From RBC038 sp041390625 (GTDB lineage: Bacteria; Chloroflexota; Dehalococcoidia; UBA2979), in NCBI GenBank assembly GCA_041390625.1, contig JAWKPM010000015.1:1-64000 (forward strand): a DNA stretch of 64,000 nucleotides, written 5' to 3'. The position numbers were made by a program, and so were the translations under genes. The notes beneath the pieces are model-generated. The model saw nothing but the letters and a program-made list of their open reading frames with translations, ran no database searches and was not told the origin of the DNA. Positions 7,686-16,230 of the stretch are shown here, in pieces (the first letter of the stretch is position 1; every line of letters starts with the position of its first letter).

Positions 7686-8872
7686 CGCACCTGCGGACCG
7701 ACGAGCGGGGGCAGATGGCCTGGGCCTTCGTGCTCCTGCTGCTCGTGGTCTTCATGTTCTTCGCCGTCGCCTTCGATGCCGGCATGTGGTTCTTCGACCA
7801 CCGCACCGCGCAGAACCAGGCCGAGGCGGCTGCGCTCGCCGCCGTGCAGGAACTGCCCGCCGCAGACACGTCTGCCGCGACCACCGCCGCGCAGACGTGG
7901 CTCACCCGCAACGACACCAACTCGGCCACCGACGGTTGCGCGCCCAACTGGATCGAGTTCGACGACGTGAACTCTGACGGGAAGTACGACGAGGTCAGGG
8001 TCTGCCTGCGCCGCAGTTCCAGCGTCATCTTCGCCGCGCTCTCGAACATCACCGACGTCCAGGTCAGCGCCTCCGCGACGGCCCTCACCGGGCCCGTCTC
8101 GATCGCGAACGTCATGCCGTGGGCGGTCATTCCACCGGACCCCGACTGCTCCGAGGGCGAGATCTGCACCTCGAACGACATCGATGGCGACGGCCTCTAC
8201 GACACCGACGGTGAGTGCCGGGCTGACTTCGATGAGTGCCCATGGGGCCTGAACAAGAACAACCTCTACGTCTTCAAGTCCGGCGGCGGTGGCAACACCG
8301 GCATCATCGACGCCTGCGGCAACGGCGCGGTCAACTACCGCGACTGCATCGAGGGCGAGGCAATCTCCGGATTCTTCGAGGAGGGGCAGAACGTCGTCGT
8401 CGGCCTCCAGGGCGGCAACCTCGGCCAGAACACCGACAATGCCCTGCGCGACCGCTACGCCGACGAGGGCGCACCCTGGCCCTGCGACGTCGCCGCGACC
8501 CCCGACGAGATCACCGGCTACGACGCCGATGGCCGCACCGAGGCCTACAGCCGCTTCGCGACGGGCGACTGCGCCGACCGCCTCGTGCTCATCCCCATTC
8601 TCTACTCGATGCCCCCGCAAGGCGGCGGTAGCGACTCGCTGCAGGTGCTCGGTGTCGCCACCTTCGGCCTCGCCTCGTGGAACCGCGTCAGTAACAAGGA
8701 CGCATACGGCACGGACGGCAGCGCCTGCAGCACCAACAACGACGCCGGCTACGGGTGCGGCATGGTCTGGGGTTACCTCATGGAGGGCCTCCGCCCGCCG
8801 GACTTCCTGCTGCAGCGCATCTCCGACACGGACAACCCGTTCGCTCCGCTCCTGATTGCCCTCGTCGAATGA
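7679..8872 (+). CDS. TadG-like pilus-assembly protein
   Basis: A 397-residue protein with an N-terminal TadG/TadE_N-like segment (DERGQMAWAFVLLLLVVFMF, then DHRTAQNQAEAAALAAVQELP) followed by a large secreted domain rich in aspartate and cysteine. That domain has a DxDxDGxxD-like loop (DIDGDGLYDTDGEC) that looks calcium-binding, and about a dozen cysteines. It may be a minor pilin or tip component. The start ATG overlaps the tadE stop; ribosome binding site GGGAGG. Confidence 0.8.
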   Translation: MLTHLRTDERGQMAWAFVLLLLVVFMFFAVAFDAGMWFFDHRTAQNQAEAAALAAVQELPAADTSAATTAAQTWLTRNDTNSATDGCAPNWIEFDDVNSDGKYDEVRVCLRRSSSVIFAALSNITDVQVSASATALTGPVSIANVMPWAVIPPDPDCSEGEICTSNDIDGDGLYDTDGECRADFDECPWGLNKNNLYVFKSGGGGNTGIIDACGNGAVNYRDCIEGEAISGFFEEGQNVVVGLQGGNLGQNTDNALRDRYADEGAPWPCDVAATPDEITGYDADGRTEAYSRFATGDCADRLVLIPILYSMPPQGGGSDSLQVLGVATFGLASWNRVSNKDAYGTDGSACSTNNDAGYGCGMVWGYLMEGLRPPDFLLQRISDTDNPFAPLLIALVE

Positions 8873-8940
8873 CGAGGCACGCCGGGGCAGCGAACGAGTC
8901 GAACTAGGCACAAACCGACGAGGTCGGGAAGGACACAAAG

Positions 8941-9768
8941 ATGCAGGGAACGATGGCAGGGCCGCGGATGGCGGACCGGCGCATCCTCATCGTCGCGCTC
9001 ATCCTGGGCGCCGTGGCGGCCGGGCTCGCCGTGGCGTTCCTCGTGAGCGCCGACCAGGAGCCCGCGCCGGAACCGCTGGCCGATGCGCGAAGCGTGATCG
9101 TCGCCACCAAGCCCATCGAGGCCGGCACGAAGATCACCGAGGACATGCTCGAGGTCCGGGAGCTCCCCGCCTCGGCGGTCATCGAGGGGGCCTCGAGCGA
9201 CCTCGAGCTCGTCGTCGGTGAGACGGCGCGCTACCCGATCGCCCAGGGCGAGCAGGTGAACGCCGTCCGTCTCGTCGCACCGGTCGAGGTGCAAGCGCTC
9301 TCCTTCCAGATCCCCGAGGGCATGCGCGGCGTCACCATCCCCGTGAGCGTCAACGAGAGCCCTGCGGCCCTCCTCGCCCCCGGTGACTTCGTCGACGTGC
9401 TCGTCGCCGCCGACGCCGAGAACCTCGTCACCCCGGCCACCGTGCTCACCGGCCCCTCGCTCTCCGTCGAGGCCAGCACGCTCGCCGGCGACCGCAAGGC
9501 GGCAGCCACCCTGCTGCAAAACATCCAGGTGCTCACGGTGCAGCGCGCCTACGTCGCGAACGGCGTTCCCTACGACCCGTCCGTGCGCGGCGTGCCGCCC
9601 GAGGACGACGGTGTCTCCTACGTGACGCTCGCGCTCTCCCCGGAGCAGGCCCAGCTGCTGTGGTTGGCCAGCCAGGACGGCGAGCTCACCCTGACGCTCC
9701 GCGCCTTCGGCGACGACCACGTAAGCCCCGTCGGCACCTCGACCCGCCTCCTCGGGGCGCAGCAATGA
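8941..9768 (+). CDS. cpaB: Flp pilus assembly protein CpaB (RcpC)
   Basis: A 275-residue protein with one N-terminal membrane helix (ILIVALILGAVAAGLAVAFLV), then an SAF domain (ARSVIVATKPIEAGTKITEDML) and the CpaB C-terminal half (GMRGVTIPVSVNESPAALLAPGDFVDVLV). CpaB is a periplasmic or outer-face component of Tad systems. Good GGAAGGA ribosome binding site; the stop overlaps the next start as ATGA. Confidence 0.92.
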   Translation: MQGTMAGPRMADRRILIVALILGAVAAGLAVAFLVSADQEPAPEPLADARSVIVATKPIEAGTKITEDMLEVRELPASAVIEGASSDLELVVGETARYPIAQGEQVNAVRLVAPVEVQALSFQIPEGMRGVTIPVSVNESPAALLAPGDFVDVLVAADAENLVTPATVLTGPSLSVEASTLAGDRKAAATLLQNIQVLTVQRAYVANGVPYDPSVRGVPPEDDGVSYVTLALSPEQAQLLWLASQDGELTLTLRAFGDDHVSPVGTSTRLLGAQQ

Positions 9769-11075
9769 GCTTCGAACCAACGGGTACGCCCCCGACCGGC
9801 TCGAATGAGCCCGTGATGTCGAGGCTGCGCGTCCTGATCGTTGACGAGGATCTCGACAGCCGCGTCTCGCTCCGGCGCTCCGCGCAGCGCGCTCAGCTCG
9901 AGGTCGTCGGCGAGAGCGGCTACGGCACCGAGGCCGTCTCGCTCGCCGTCGAGACGCTGCCCGACGCGATCCTCGTCGCCGTCGAGGAGCCGGCCGCTCG
10001 CGCCCTCGACGCCGCGGACAGCCTCGCGAACGCGCTGCCCGAGACGCCGATCCTGCTCTACTCGAGCGCGAGCGACCCGGAGTCGATCCGCCGCGGAATG
10101 GTCTTCGGCGCGCGCGACTACCTCGTGAAGCCCGTCGACGCCACGCGCCTCCGCGAGGCGCTGCGCGTCGCTCTCAGCCAGGAGGAGCGCCGCCAGATGC
10201 GGCGCGCCGGCCAGCTCTCGTCGGTCGGCAGCCGCGGCACCGTGATCACCGTCTCCGGCGCGAAGGGTGGCGTCGGCAAGAGCGTCGTGAGCGCGAACCT
10301 CGCGGTTGCGCTACGGCAGGAGACCGGGCGCTCGGTCGTGGTCCTCGATGCCGACACGCAGTTCGGCGACGCGGCGACGCTGTTCGATGTGCTGCCGACC
10401 CACACCGTCAAGGACGTCGTCCAGCGCCGCACCGAGCTCGACCGCACCAACGTGCACGAGTTCGTGACGCCGCACGTGACCGGCGTCGACATCGTCGCCG
10501 CCTCGGACGCCGAGGATGTGTGGTTCTACTGCTCCACCGAGGAGGTGAACCGCATCATCGACGCCTACGCGCGCGTCTACGACTACGTCCTCGTCGACAC
10601 ATCCGGCTCGTTCGACCCCTTCGTGCGGGCCTGCATCGAGGCCTCGACGCTCACCCTGGTCGTCTCGTCTGGCGACGTCTCGAGCGTGCGAGACACGGCC
10701 CTCGCCGCGAAGCGCCTCCAGCAGTGGGGCGTCCCCTCCGAGCGCGTGCGCTACGTCCTCAACGGCGCCGGCGCCGAGCAGCGCATCGGCCCCGATCGCC
10801 TCGCCGAGGCGCTCGGTCACGAGGTCTTCTGGGTCATCCCCTACGACCGTGCCGTCGTCGACTCCGTGCAGATCGGCCAGCCGTTGGCCCTCCGCAACGC
10901 GAACTCGAAGGCCGCGCTCGCGATGACCCGCTTGGCCCGGCGCATCGCCGGCCAGTCGAGCGAGCCCGAGTCAACCAATCGAGAGCCGCTCTGGCGGCGA
11001 GTCCTGCCTCTGAAGGGAGCGAGCGACGATGACACAGGTGTGGAACCGGTCACCGCTGCCCTCGACCGACGCTAA
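9765..11075 (+). CDS. cpaE: Tad pilus localisation ATPase CpaE/TadZ (pseudo-receiver plus ParA/MinD-like)
   Basis: 436 residues. An N-terminal receiver-like domain (~20-140) keeps the acidic VDEDLD and the LVKPVD lysine, but the phosphoacceptor aspartate is replaced (PDAILVAVEEP; Ala72 at the expected position), so it is a non-phosphorylated 'atypical receiver', usual for TadZ. The C-terminal domain is a ParA/MinD ATPase with deviant Walker A KGGVGKS (167-173) and LDADTQFGD. TadZ localises the secretion apparatus in the cell. The 3' end overlaps tadA by 47 bp. Confidence 0.92.
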   Translation: MSFEPTGTPPTGSNEPVMSRLRVLIVDEDLDSRVSLRRSAQRAQLEVVGESGYGTEAVSLAVETLPDAILVAVEEPAARALDAADSLANALPETPILLYSSASDPESIRRGMVFGARDYLVKPVDATRLREALRVALSQEERRQMRRAGQLSSVGSRGTVITVSGAKGGVGKSVVSANLAVALRQETGRSVVVLDADTQFGDAATLFDVLPTHTVKDVVQRRTELDRTNVHEFVTPHVTGVDIVAASDAEDVWFYCSTEEVNRIIDAYARVYDYVLVDTSGSFDPFVRACIEASTLTLVVSSGDVSSVRDTALAAKRLQQWGVPSERVRYVLNGAGAEQRIGPDRLAEALGHEVFWVIPYDRAVVDSVQIGQPLALRNANSKAALAMTRLARRIAGQSSEPESTNREPLWRRVLPLKGASDDDTGVEPVTAALDRR

Positions 11076-12357
11076 CGACGAGGGCACGCTCGACGACTGG
11101 CAGATCGCGGACGCCGTCCATGTTCGGCTGATCCGCGACCTCGACGACTCGATCCTCCGTAGCCGCGACCAGGCGCGCGTCCGCGAGCAGGTCGAGGCCG
11201 GCGCGCGCCAGATCGCGACGCAGCTCTACCCGTCGCTTGCGGGCGACCGCAAGGAGGACGTGGTCACCGTCGTCGTCGACGAGGTCCTCGGCCTCGGCCC
11301 GATCGAGCCCCTTCTGCGAGACCCGCAGGTTTCCGAGGTCATGGTCAACGGCTCGCACGACGTCTACTACGAGCGCAACGGGCTCCTCCACGAGGCGCCG
11401 GCGCGCTTCCGCGATGACGCGCACGTGTACAAGGTCATCGACCGCATCGTGTCCGCCATCGGCCGCCACGTCGACGAGGCCTCGCCGATGGTCGATGCCC
11501 GCCTCGCCGACGGCTCCCGCGTGAACGTGGTGATCCCACCTCTCGTGCCGGCCGGGCCGGTCCTCACGATCCGGCGCTTCCTCGGCGACCGCTACGCGAT
11601 GGACGACCTGGTCGGCATCGGCACGCTGACGCCCGAGATGGCACAGCTCCTCGAGGCTTGCGTGAAGGCGCGGCTCTCGATCGTGGTCTCCGGTGGCACC
11701 GGCTCCGGTAAGACGACGCTCCTCAACTCGCTGTCGGCCTACATCCCGAGCCGCGAACGCATCGTCACCATCGAGGACCCGATCGAGCTCAAGCTCCAGC
11801 AGCGCCACGTCATCTCGATGGAGGCGCGGCCGCCCTCGACGGAAGGCCGCGGCGAGGTCACCCAGCGCGCCCTCCTCCGCAACTCGCTGCGCATGCGGCC
11901 CGACCGCATCATCGTCGGCGAGGTTCGAGGCGGCGAGTCGTTCGACATGCTCCAGGCGATGAACACGGGCCACGACGGCTCGTTGACCACGGTCCACGCC
12001 AACAGCCCCCGCGATGCCCTCTCCCGCATCGAGAACATGGTGCTGACGGCCGGCTTCGACCTGCCCGTGGCGGCGATCCGCGACCAGATGGCGTCCGCCT
12101 TCAATGTCATCGTGCAGCTCTCCCGCCTCTCGGACGGCAGCCGCAAGGTCGTGAGCATTACCGAGGTGACGGGCACCGAGAGCAACACCGTCACGATGCA
12201 GGACCTCTTCCAGTTCAAGCAGACCGGCATCGATGCCGAAGGGCGCGTCGTCGGCGTGCAGCGCGCCACCGGCATCCGCCCGACCTTCAGCGACCGCCTG
12301 AAGGCGTACGGCGTCGACCTCGGCAGCGAGCTGTTCGATGTGGGCAGGTGGGCCTGA
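11029..12357 (+). CDS. tadA: Tad secretion ATPase TadA/CpaF
   Basis: A 442-residue type II/IV secretion ATPase. It has Walker A SGGTGSGKT (~221-229), the Walker B/Asp-box stretch IVTIEDPIEL, and the RPDRIIVGEVRGGE and TGHDGSLTTVHANS His-box motifs of the CpaF branch. It powers assembly of the Flp pilus from the cytoplasmic face, working with TadB and TadC. It starts inside cpaE with GAAGGGA upstream. Confidence 0.95.
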   Translation: MTQVWNRSPLPSTDANDEGTLDDWQIADAVHVRLIRDLDDSILRSRDQARVREQVEAGARQIATQLYPSLAGDRKEDVVTVVVDEVLGLGPIEPLLRDPQVSEVMVNGSHDVYYERNGLLHEAPARFRDDAHVYKVIDRIVSAIGRHVDEASPMVDARLADGSRVNVVIPPLVPAGPVLTIRRFLGDRYAMDDLVGIGTLTPEMAQLLEACVKARLSIVVSGGTGSGKTTLLNSLSAYIPSRERIVTIEDPIELKLQQRHVISMEARPPSTEGRGEVTQRALLRNSLRMRPDRIIVGEVRGGESFDMLQAMNTGHDGSLTTVHANSPRDALSRIENMVLTAGFDLPVAAIRDQMASAFNVIVQLSRLSDGSRKVVSITEVTGTESNTVTMQDLFQFKQTGIDAEGRVVGVQRATGIRPTFSDRLKAYGVDLGSELFDVGRWA

Positions 12358-13334
12358 TGGACCCAATGCTGCTCCTGATCGGCCTGAGCCTGGCCGGTGC
12401 GACGTCGCTCGGCATCATCTACGGCTACCAGCGCGCCACCGCACTTGACCGCGTGACGCGCTCGCGCGTCGCCCCGCAGCGATCCGGAGGCCTCACCGTC
12501 CGCTCCGCGCTGCGCGTCGATCGCCGCAGCGCCTTCCCGCTCGTCGATCGATTGCCGGTCTCCGCCTCCGCGCGCGATCGCATGGAGTACGAGCTCGAGC
12601 GCGCCGGCGTGCCGCTGAAGGTCGGCGAGTACCTCGGGCTGCGACTCGGAATGGGCGTCGCCGCGGCATTCGTGGCCGCCCTCCTCGTGGCGCCGCTCGG
12701 CCTCCCCTCGATCACCGTCATCGTCGGCGCCGGTGCCTACGTGCTCGGCTGGCTCGCTCCGAGGTGGTGGGTCGGTCGCCGCCGCCGGAAGCGCGTCGAG
12801 GCCATCGATGCGCAGATGGCCGACGCCCTCACCACCCTCGCGAAGTCGCTGCGTGCCGGCACGGGCCTGCTGCAGGCGCTTGCCTACACCGCCGAGCAGA
12901 CCCCCGATCCGCTCGGCCCCGAGCTGGAAACGACGCTCCGTGCCCTGCGCCTCGGCGAGGAAGCCGAGGAGGCCTTCGCCCGACTCTCCGAACGTGTGGG
13001 AAGCGCCGACCTCGATATCGCCGTGACCGCGATCATCATCCAGCGCACCGTCGGCGGAAACCTCTCCGAGATCCTGACGAACGTCGCCCACACGATCCGC
13101 GAGCGCGCCAACCTCTACCGCGAAATCAACGTCATTACGTCGCGTCAGCGCCTCACCGGGAAGCTGATGGCTGCGGTCCCGGTCCTCATTGCCCTCGCGT
13201 TCATCGGCCTCAACCCGGACATCGGCCGGCTCCTCATCGACACGACGCCGGGCCGCATCGCGCTCGGGGTCGGCATCGCCTTCGAGCTCGCGGGCCTCTT
13301 CCTCATCCAGAAGTTCGCCAAGGTCGAGGTCTAG
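12357..13334 (+). CDS. tadB: Tad inner-membrane platform protein TadB
   Basis: About 325 residues with two N-terminal helices, the T2SSF-type cytoplasmic domain (IDAQMADALTTLAKSLRAGTGLLQAL ... GGNLSEILTNVAHTIRERANL) and two C-terminal helices. It is the GspF-like platform that TadA drives. The ATG overlaps the tadA stop as TGATG; a GTG 9 bp upstream is an alternative. Confidence 0.92.
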   Translation: MDPMLLLIGLSLAGATSLGIIYGYQRATALDRVTRSRVAPQRSGGLTVRSALRVDRRSAFPLVDRLPVSASARDRMEYELERAGVPLKVGEYLGLRLGMGVAAAFVAALLVAPLGLPSITVIVGAGAYVLGWLAPRWWVGRRRRKRVEAIDAQMADALTTLAKSLRAGTGLLQALAYTAEQTPDPLGPELETTLRALRLGEEAEEAFARLSERVGSADLDIAVTAIIIQRTVGGNLSEILTNVAHTIRERANLYREINVITSRQRLTGKLMAAVPVLIALAFIGLNPDIGRLLIDTTPGRIALGVGIAFELAGLFLIQKFAKVEV

Positions 13335-13343
13335 GAGGCGCCC

Positions 13344-14258
13344 ATGCTGTTCTTGATTGCCCTGCTGATCTTCGCCGCCGTCTCCCTCGGCGCCTTCGAG
13401 GTGCTGCGGCCGAAGCCGGACGTCCTCCGGCGTCGCATCGGCGTCGACGGCGCCGTGGGCCCCGAGGAGCCACGTGACCGCACCGCCGGCAGCCTCCTCG
13501 GGCGCACGCTCCGACCGGGCTTCGCGCAGGTCGGACGCCTCCTCGCCCGCCTCCTCCCGACGCGCTGGGTCCGAGGCGTCAACCGGATGCTCATCATGGC
13601 GAACGAGCCGTGGTCGCTCTGGGGTTTCCTCAGCGCGTGGGCCCTCGCCGTCGCGCTGGGCGTCGTGACGGTCTTCTACATCGCTTCGAGCGGCGAGGGC
13701 GTCTCGGCCACCCAGCTGTTCGGCATCTCGATGCTCATCATCCCGTTCGCCGTGCTGATTCCGTACGCCCTGCTGCGAAACCGCGTGAAGAAGCGTCAGA
13801 AGGCGATCGTCCGCGCCCTGCCGGATGCGATGGACCTGCTCGTCACCAGCGTCGAGGCCGGCATGGGCGTCGACTCCGCGTTCGCTCTCGTCGTCGAGAA
13901 GACCGAGGGCCCGCTCTCCGAGACCTTCGCCCTCTACCTGCGCCAGATCGGCCTCGGGCGACGTCGCGAGGACGCGCTCATCAATGTCGCCGAACGCACC
14001 GGCGTCGATGACCTGATCGCCATCGCCTTCGCCGTCAACCAGGGCGAGGAGCTGGGCACGCCCCTCGGCGACGTCTTGCGGTTCCAGGCGCAGGAGCTGC
14101 GCACGATCCGCCGTCAGCGCGCCGAGGCCGCGGCGCAGCGCGCTCCCGTGTTGATGACGATCCCGTTGGCGCTCTGCTTCCTCCCGGCGATGGTCGCCGT
14201 CGTGATCGTGCCGTCGATCCTGAACCTGGTCCGCTTCGTCGGGGACCTGGGGAGCTAG
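13344..14258 (+). CDS. tadC: Tad inner-membrane platform protein TadC
   Basis: 304 residues, paralogous to TadB, with helices at both ends and the T2SSF core (IVRALPDAMDLLVTSVEAGMGVDSAF ... GTPLGDVLRFQAQELRTIRRQRAEA). TadB and TadC are thought to form a heteromeric platform. It has an excellent AGGAGG ribosome binding site directly after the tadB stop. Confidence 0.92.
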   Translation: MLFLIALLIFAAVSLGAFEVLRPKPDVLRRRIGVDGAVGPEEPRDRTAGSLLGRTLRPGFAQVGRLLARLLPTRWVRGVNRMLIMANEPWSLWGFLSAWALAVALGVVTVFYIASSGEGVSATQLFGISMLIIPFAVLIPYALLRNRVKKRQKAIVRALPDAMDLLVTSVEAGMGVDSAFALVVEKTEGPLSETFALYLRQIGLGRRREDALINVAERTGVDDLIAIAFAVNQGEELGTPLGDVLRFQAQELRTIRRQRAEAAAQRAPVLMTIPLALCFLPAMVAVVIVPSILNLVRFVGDLGS

Positions 14259-14259
14259 C

Positions 14260-14709
14260 GTGGCGCAGCCCCTCGTCTTCGCCGTCTACGTCGTGGCGCT
14301 CGCGGCCGTCGCCGCCATCGATGTCCGCACGCTTCGCGCGCCGAACCGCATCGTGCTGCCGATGCTCGGGGTCGCGCTGCTGATGTCGCTCACCCTCCCG
14401 CGCCCCGACGCCATCGAGGCCGGCCTTGGCGCCCTCCTCGCGTTCGGGCTGCTCTTCGGTGTCGCCCTCTTTGGACGCGGCGCGATGGGCATGGGCGACG
14501 TGAAGTACGGGACGCTCTGCGGCGCAGCCGTCGGGCTGCACGGCGTCCTCCCGATGCTCGCCTTCACGTTCGTCTTCGGCGGCGCGGTCGCGCTGCTGGT
14601 CCTCGTGCTCCGCATCCGCACAAGGCAGGACGTGGTCGCCTTCACCCCCTTCCTCTTCGCCGGCGTGCTGTTCTCGGCGTTCTGGTCGCCGACGTACCTC
14701 GTCGGATAG
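14260..14709 (+). CDS. cpaA: Prepilin peptidase (CpaA/TadV)
   Basis: A 149-residue polytopic membrane protein carrying both catalytic aspartates of the A24 family: AAIDVRTLRAPN near the N terminus and GMGDVKYG (GxGD) in the middle. It lacks the methylase domain of PilD, as usual for TadV/CpaA. It should cleave the leader peptides of the two Flp-like pilins and the TadE/G pseudopilins. GTG start immediately after the tadC stop. Confidence 0.92.
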   Translation: MAQPLVFAVYVVALAAVAAIDVRTLRAPNRIVLPMLGVALLMSLTLPRPDAIEAGLGALLAFGLLFGVALFGRGAMGMGDVKYGTLCGAAVGLHGVLPMLAFTFVFGGAVALLVLVLRIRTRQDVVAFTPFLFAGVLFSAFWSPTYLVG

Positions 14710-14724
14710 CGAGAGATCGAGGCG

Positions 14725-16230
14725 ATGTCGAAGCGATTCACGGCCCTGCTGCTTCTCACCCTGGCGACCTCGTTGCTCGCGCAGTCGAGCGCGAGCGCCG
14801 AGGGCGAGGTCCAGGTCTCGATCGTCGACATCGATGACTCCGGGTACCCCACCATCGAGGCCGTCGTGACCGCCGACGTCGATGGCCGCCCGCTCGCCGA
14901 CCTCGATCCAGGCACGCTGCGCATCCTCGAGGGCCCGTCCGGCTCTCCCGTCGAGGCACGCGTGCTCTCGGTGACCCCCGCCGTCGACGCCGGCACGCCA
15001 CTCGCACTCATCCTGGCCGTCGACGGCAGCGGCTCGATGGCGGGCGCACCGATCCTCGAGGCCCAGGCCGCCGCGGCCTCGATGATTGAGAGTCTCGAGC
15101 CGGGCGACTCCGGCGCGATCCTCTCGTTCGCCGACCAGGTCGAGGTGCTGGAGGGAGTCACCACCGACACCACCGCTCTGACCGAGGCGCTTCAGCGCCT
15201 CACCGCCTTCGGCAACACGACGCTCTACGACGCCGTCGCCGCAGCAGCCGACCAGGCCGCGAACTCCGGCGTCCAGCGCCGTGCCGTCGTGCTCTTGAGT
15301 GACGGCCAGGACTTCGGCGGCCTCTCGACCCTGACGCCCGACGAGGCGCTCGAGGCCGTAGGGGAGGCGCGCACCGTCTTCTACGTCGTCGGCTATGGCG
15401 ACGAGATCGACCGCCCGTTCCTCGAGGCCATCGCCGAGCGCTCGGGCGGCCGCTTCTTCCTCGCCGCCGACACCGAGGACATCGCGACCATCTACTCGTC
15501 GCTCGAGGACCTCCTCCGCAGCCAGCTCATCGTCACCTTCGAAAGCGCGGCGCCTGAGGGCGCCGGCGAGCGCAACCTCGAGGTCCGTGTCGCCGTCGAG
15601 GATGGCTCTGGCGCCGCGACCCGCGCCTACGAGAGCTCACGCCCGGATCCCACCCCGCCGCCGACCGAAGCCCCCGTCGAGACGCCGGTCGCGACGCCGA
15701 GCCCGGTCGCCGCACCCGAGGACTCGAGCGGCTCCACGCTGCCGCTCGCGCTTGGTGGACTGGCGCTCCTCGCCGTGGCGGGTGTCGTCGTCGTCGGCAT
15801 GCGCAGACGCACCGCCCGCTCCGTCGCTCCGGTGCAGCTGAGCGCGCTCGATCGGCGTCCGCTGCCTCAGGAGTTCAGCACCCTCCCGATCCCCGCCGCG
15901 GCCTGGCTCGACGTCGTCGCCGGCCCCGACGAAGTTCCATCGATGCCGCTCCGCGACGAGCCGATCACGATTGGCTCCGCCCCGACCTGCGCACTGCGTC
16001 TCTCCCCGGCTCCGGGTGTGGCTGCCGAGCACGCGCGTATCTGGAGCCGCGACGGCCGGCCGATGCTTCACCACATCGCCGGTGACCACGAGACGTTGAT
16101 CAACGGCGCCCGCGCAGAGTGGGCATCGCTCCAGGAGCGTGACGAAGTGCAGATCGGCCCCTACGTGCTCCGCTACCGCGCCGTCGCGCCGGAGCCCGCG
16201 CAACGGGCAGCCACAGGAGGTAACCAGTGA
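14725..16230 (+). CDS. Secreted VWA-domain protein with a transmembrane helix and cytoplasmic FHA domain
   Basis: 501 residues. A signal peptide is followed by a VWA domain (~90-275) with an intact MIDAS (D-G-S-G-S-M at 100-105 and a threonine/aspartate later), a Thr/Pro-rich linker, a single membrane helix (LPLALGGLALLAVAGVVVVG) and a C-terminal FHA domain (ITIGSAPTC ... AEHARIW ... TLINGARA). This links an outside adhesion-type domain to an inside phosphothreonine-binding domain. It lies in the pilus operon and its stop overlaps the AAA ATPase gene, so a role in pilus display or signalling is plausible. It is not a core Tad protein. Confidence 0.87.
   Translation: MSKRFTALLLLTLATSLLAQSSASAEGEVQVSIVDIDDSGYPTIEAVVTADVDGRPLADLDPGTLRILEGPSGSPVEARVLSVTPAVDAGTPLALILAVDGSGSMAGAPILEAQAAAASMIESLEPGDSGAILSFADQVEVLEGVTTDTTALTEALQRLTAFGNTTLYDAVAAAADQAANSGVQRRAVVLLSDGQDFGGLSTLTPDEALEAVGEARTVFYVVGYGDEIDRPFLEAIAERSGGRFFLAADTEDIATIYSSLEDLLRSQLIVTFESAAPEGAGERNLEVRVAVEDGSGAATRAYESSRPDPTPPPTEAPVETPVATPSPVAAPEDSSGSTLPLALGGLALLAVAGVVVVGMRRRTARSVAPVQLSALDRRPLPQEFSTLPIPAAAWLDVVAGPDEVPSMPLRDEPITIGSAPTCALRLSPAPGVAAEHARIWSRDGRPMLHHIAGDHETLINGARAEWASLQERDEVQIGPYVLRYRAVAPEPAQRAATGGNQ

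Noticed and set aside
11050..12366. 438-residue open frame on the minus strand
   Set aside because: It lies exactly opposite tadA; the plus-strand product has all TadA motifs, and the minus product is Val/Asp/Arg-rich without motif, a usual shadow in high-GC DNA.
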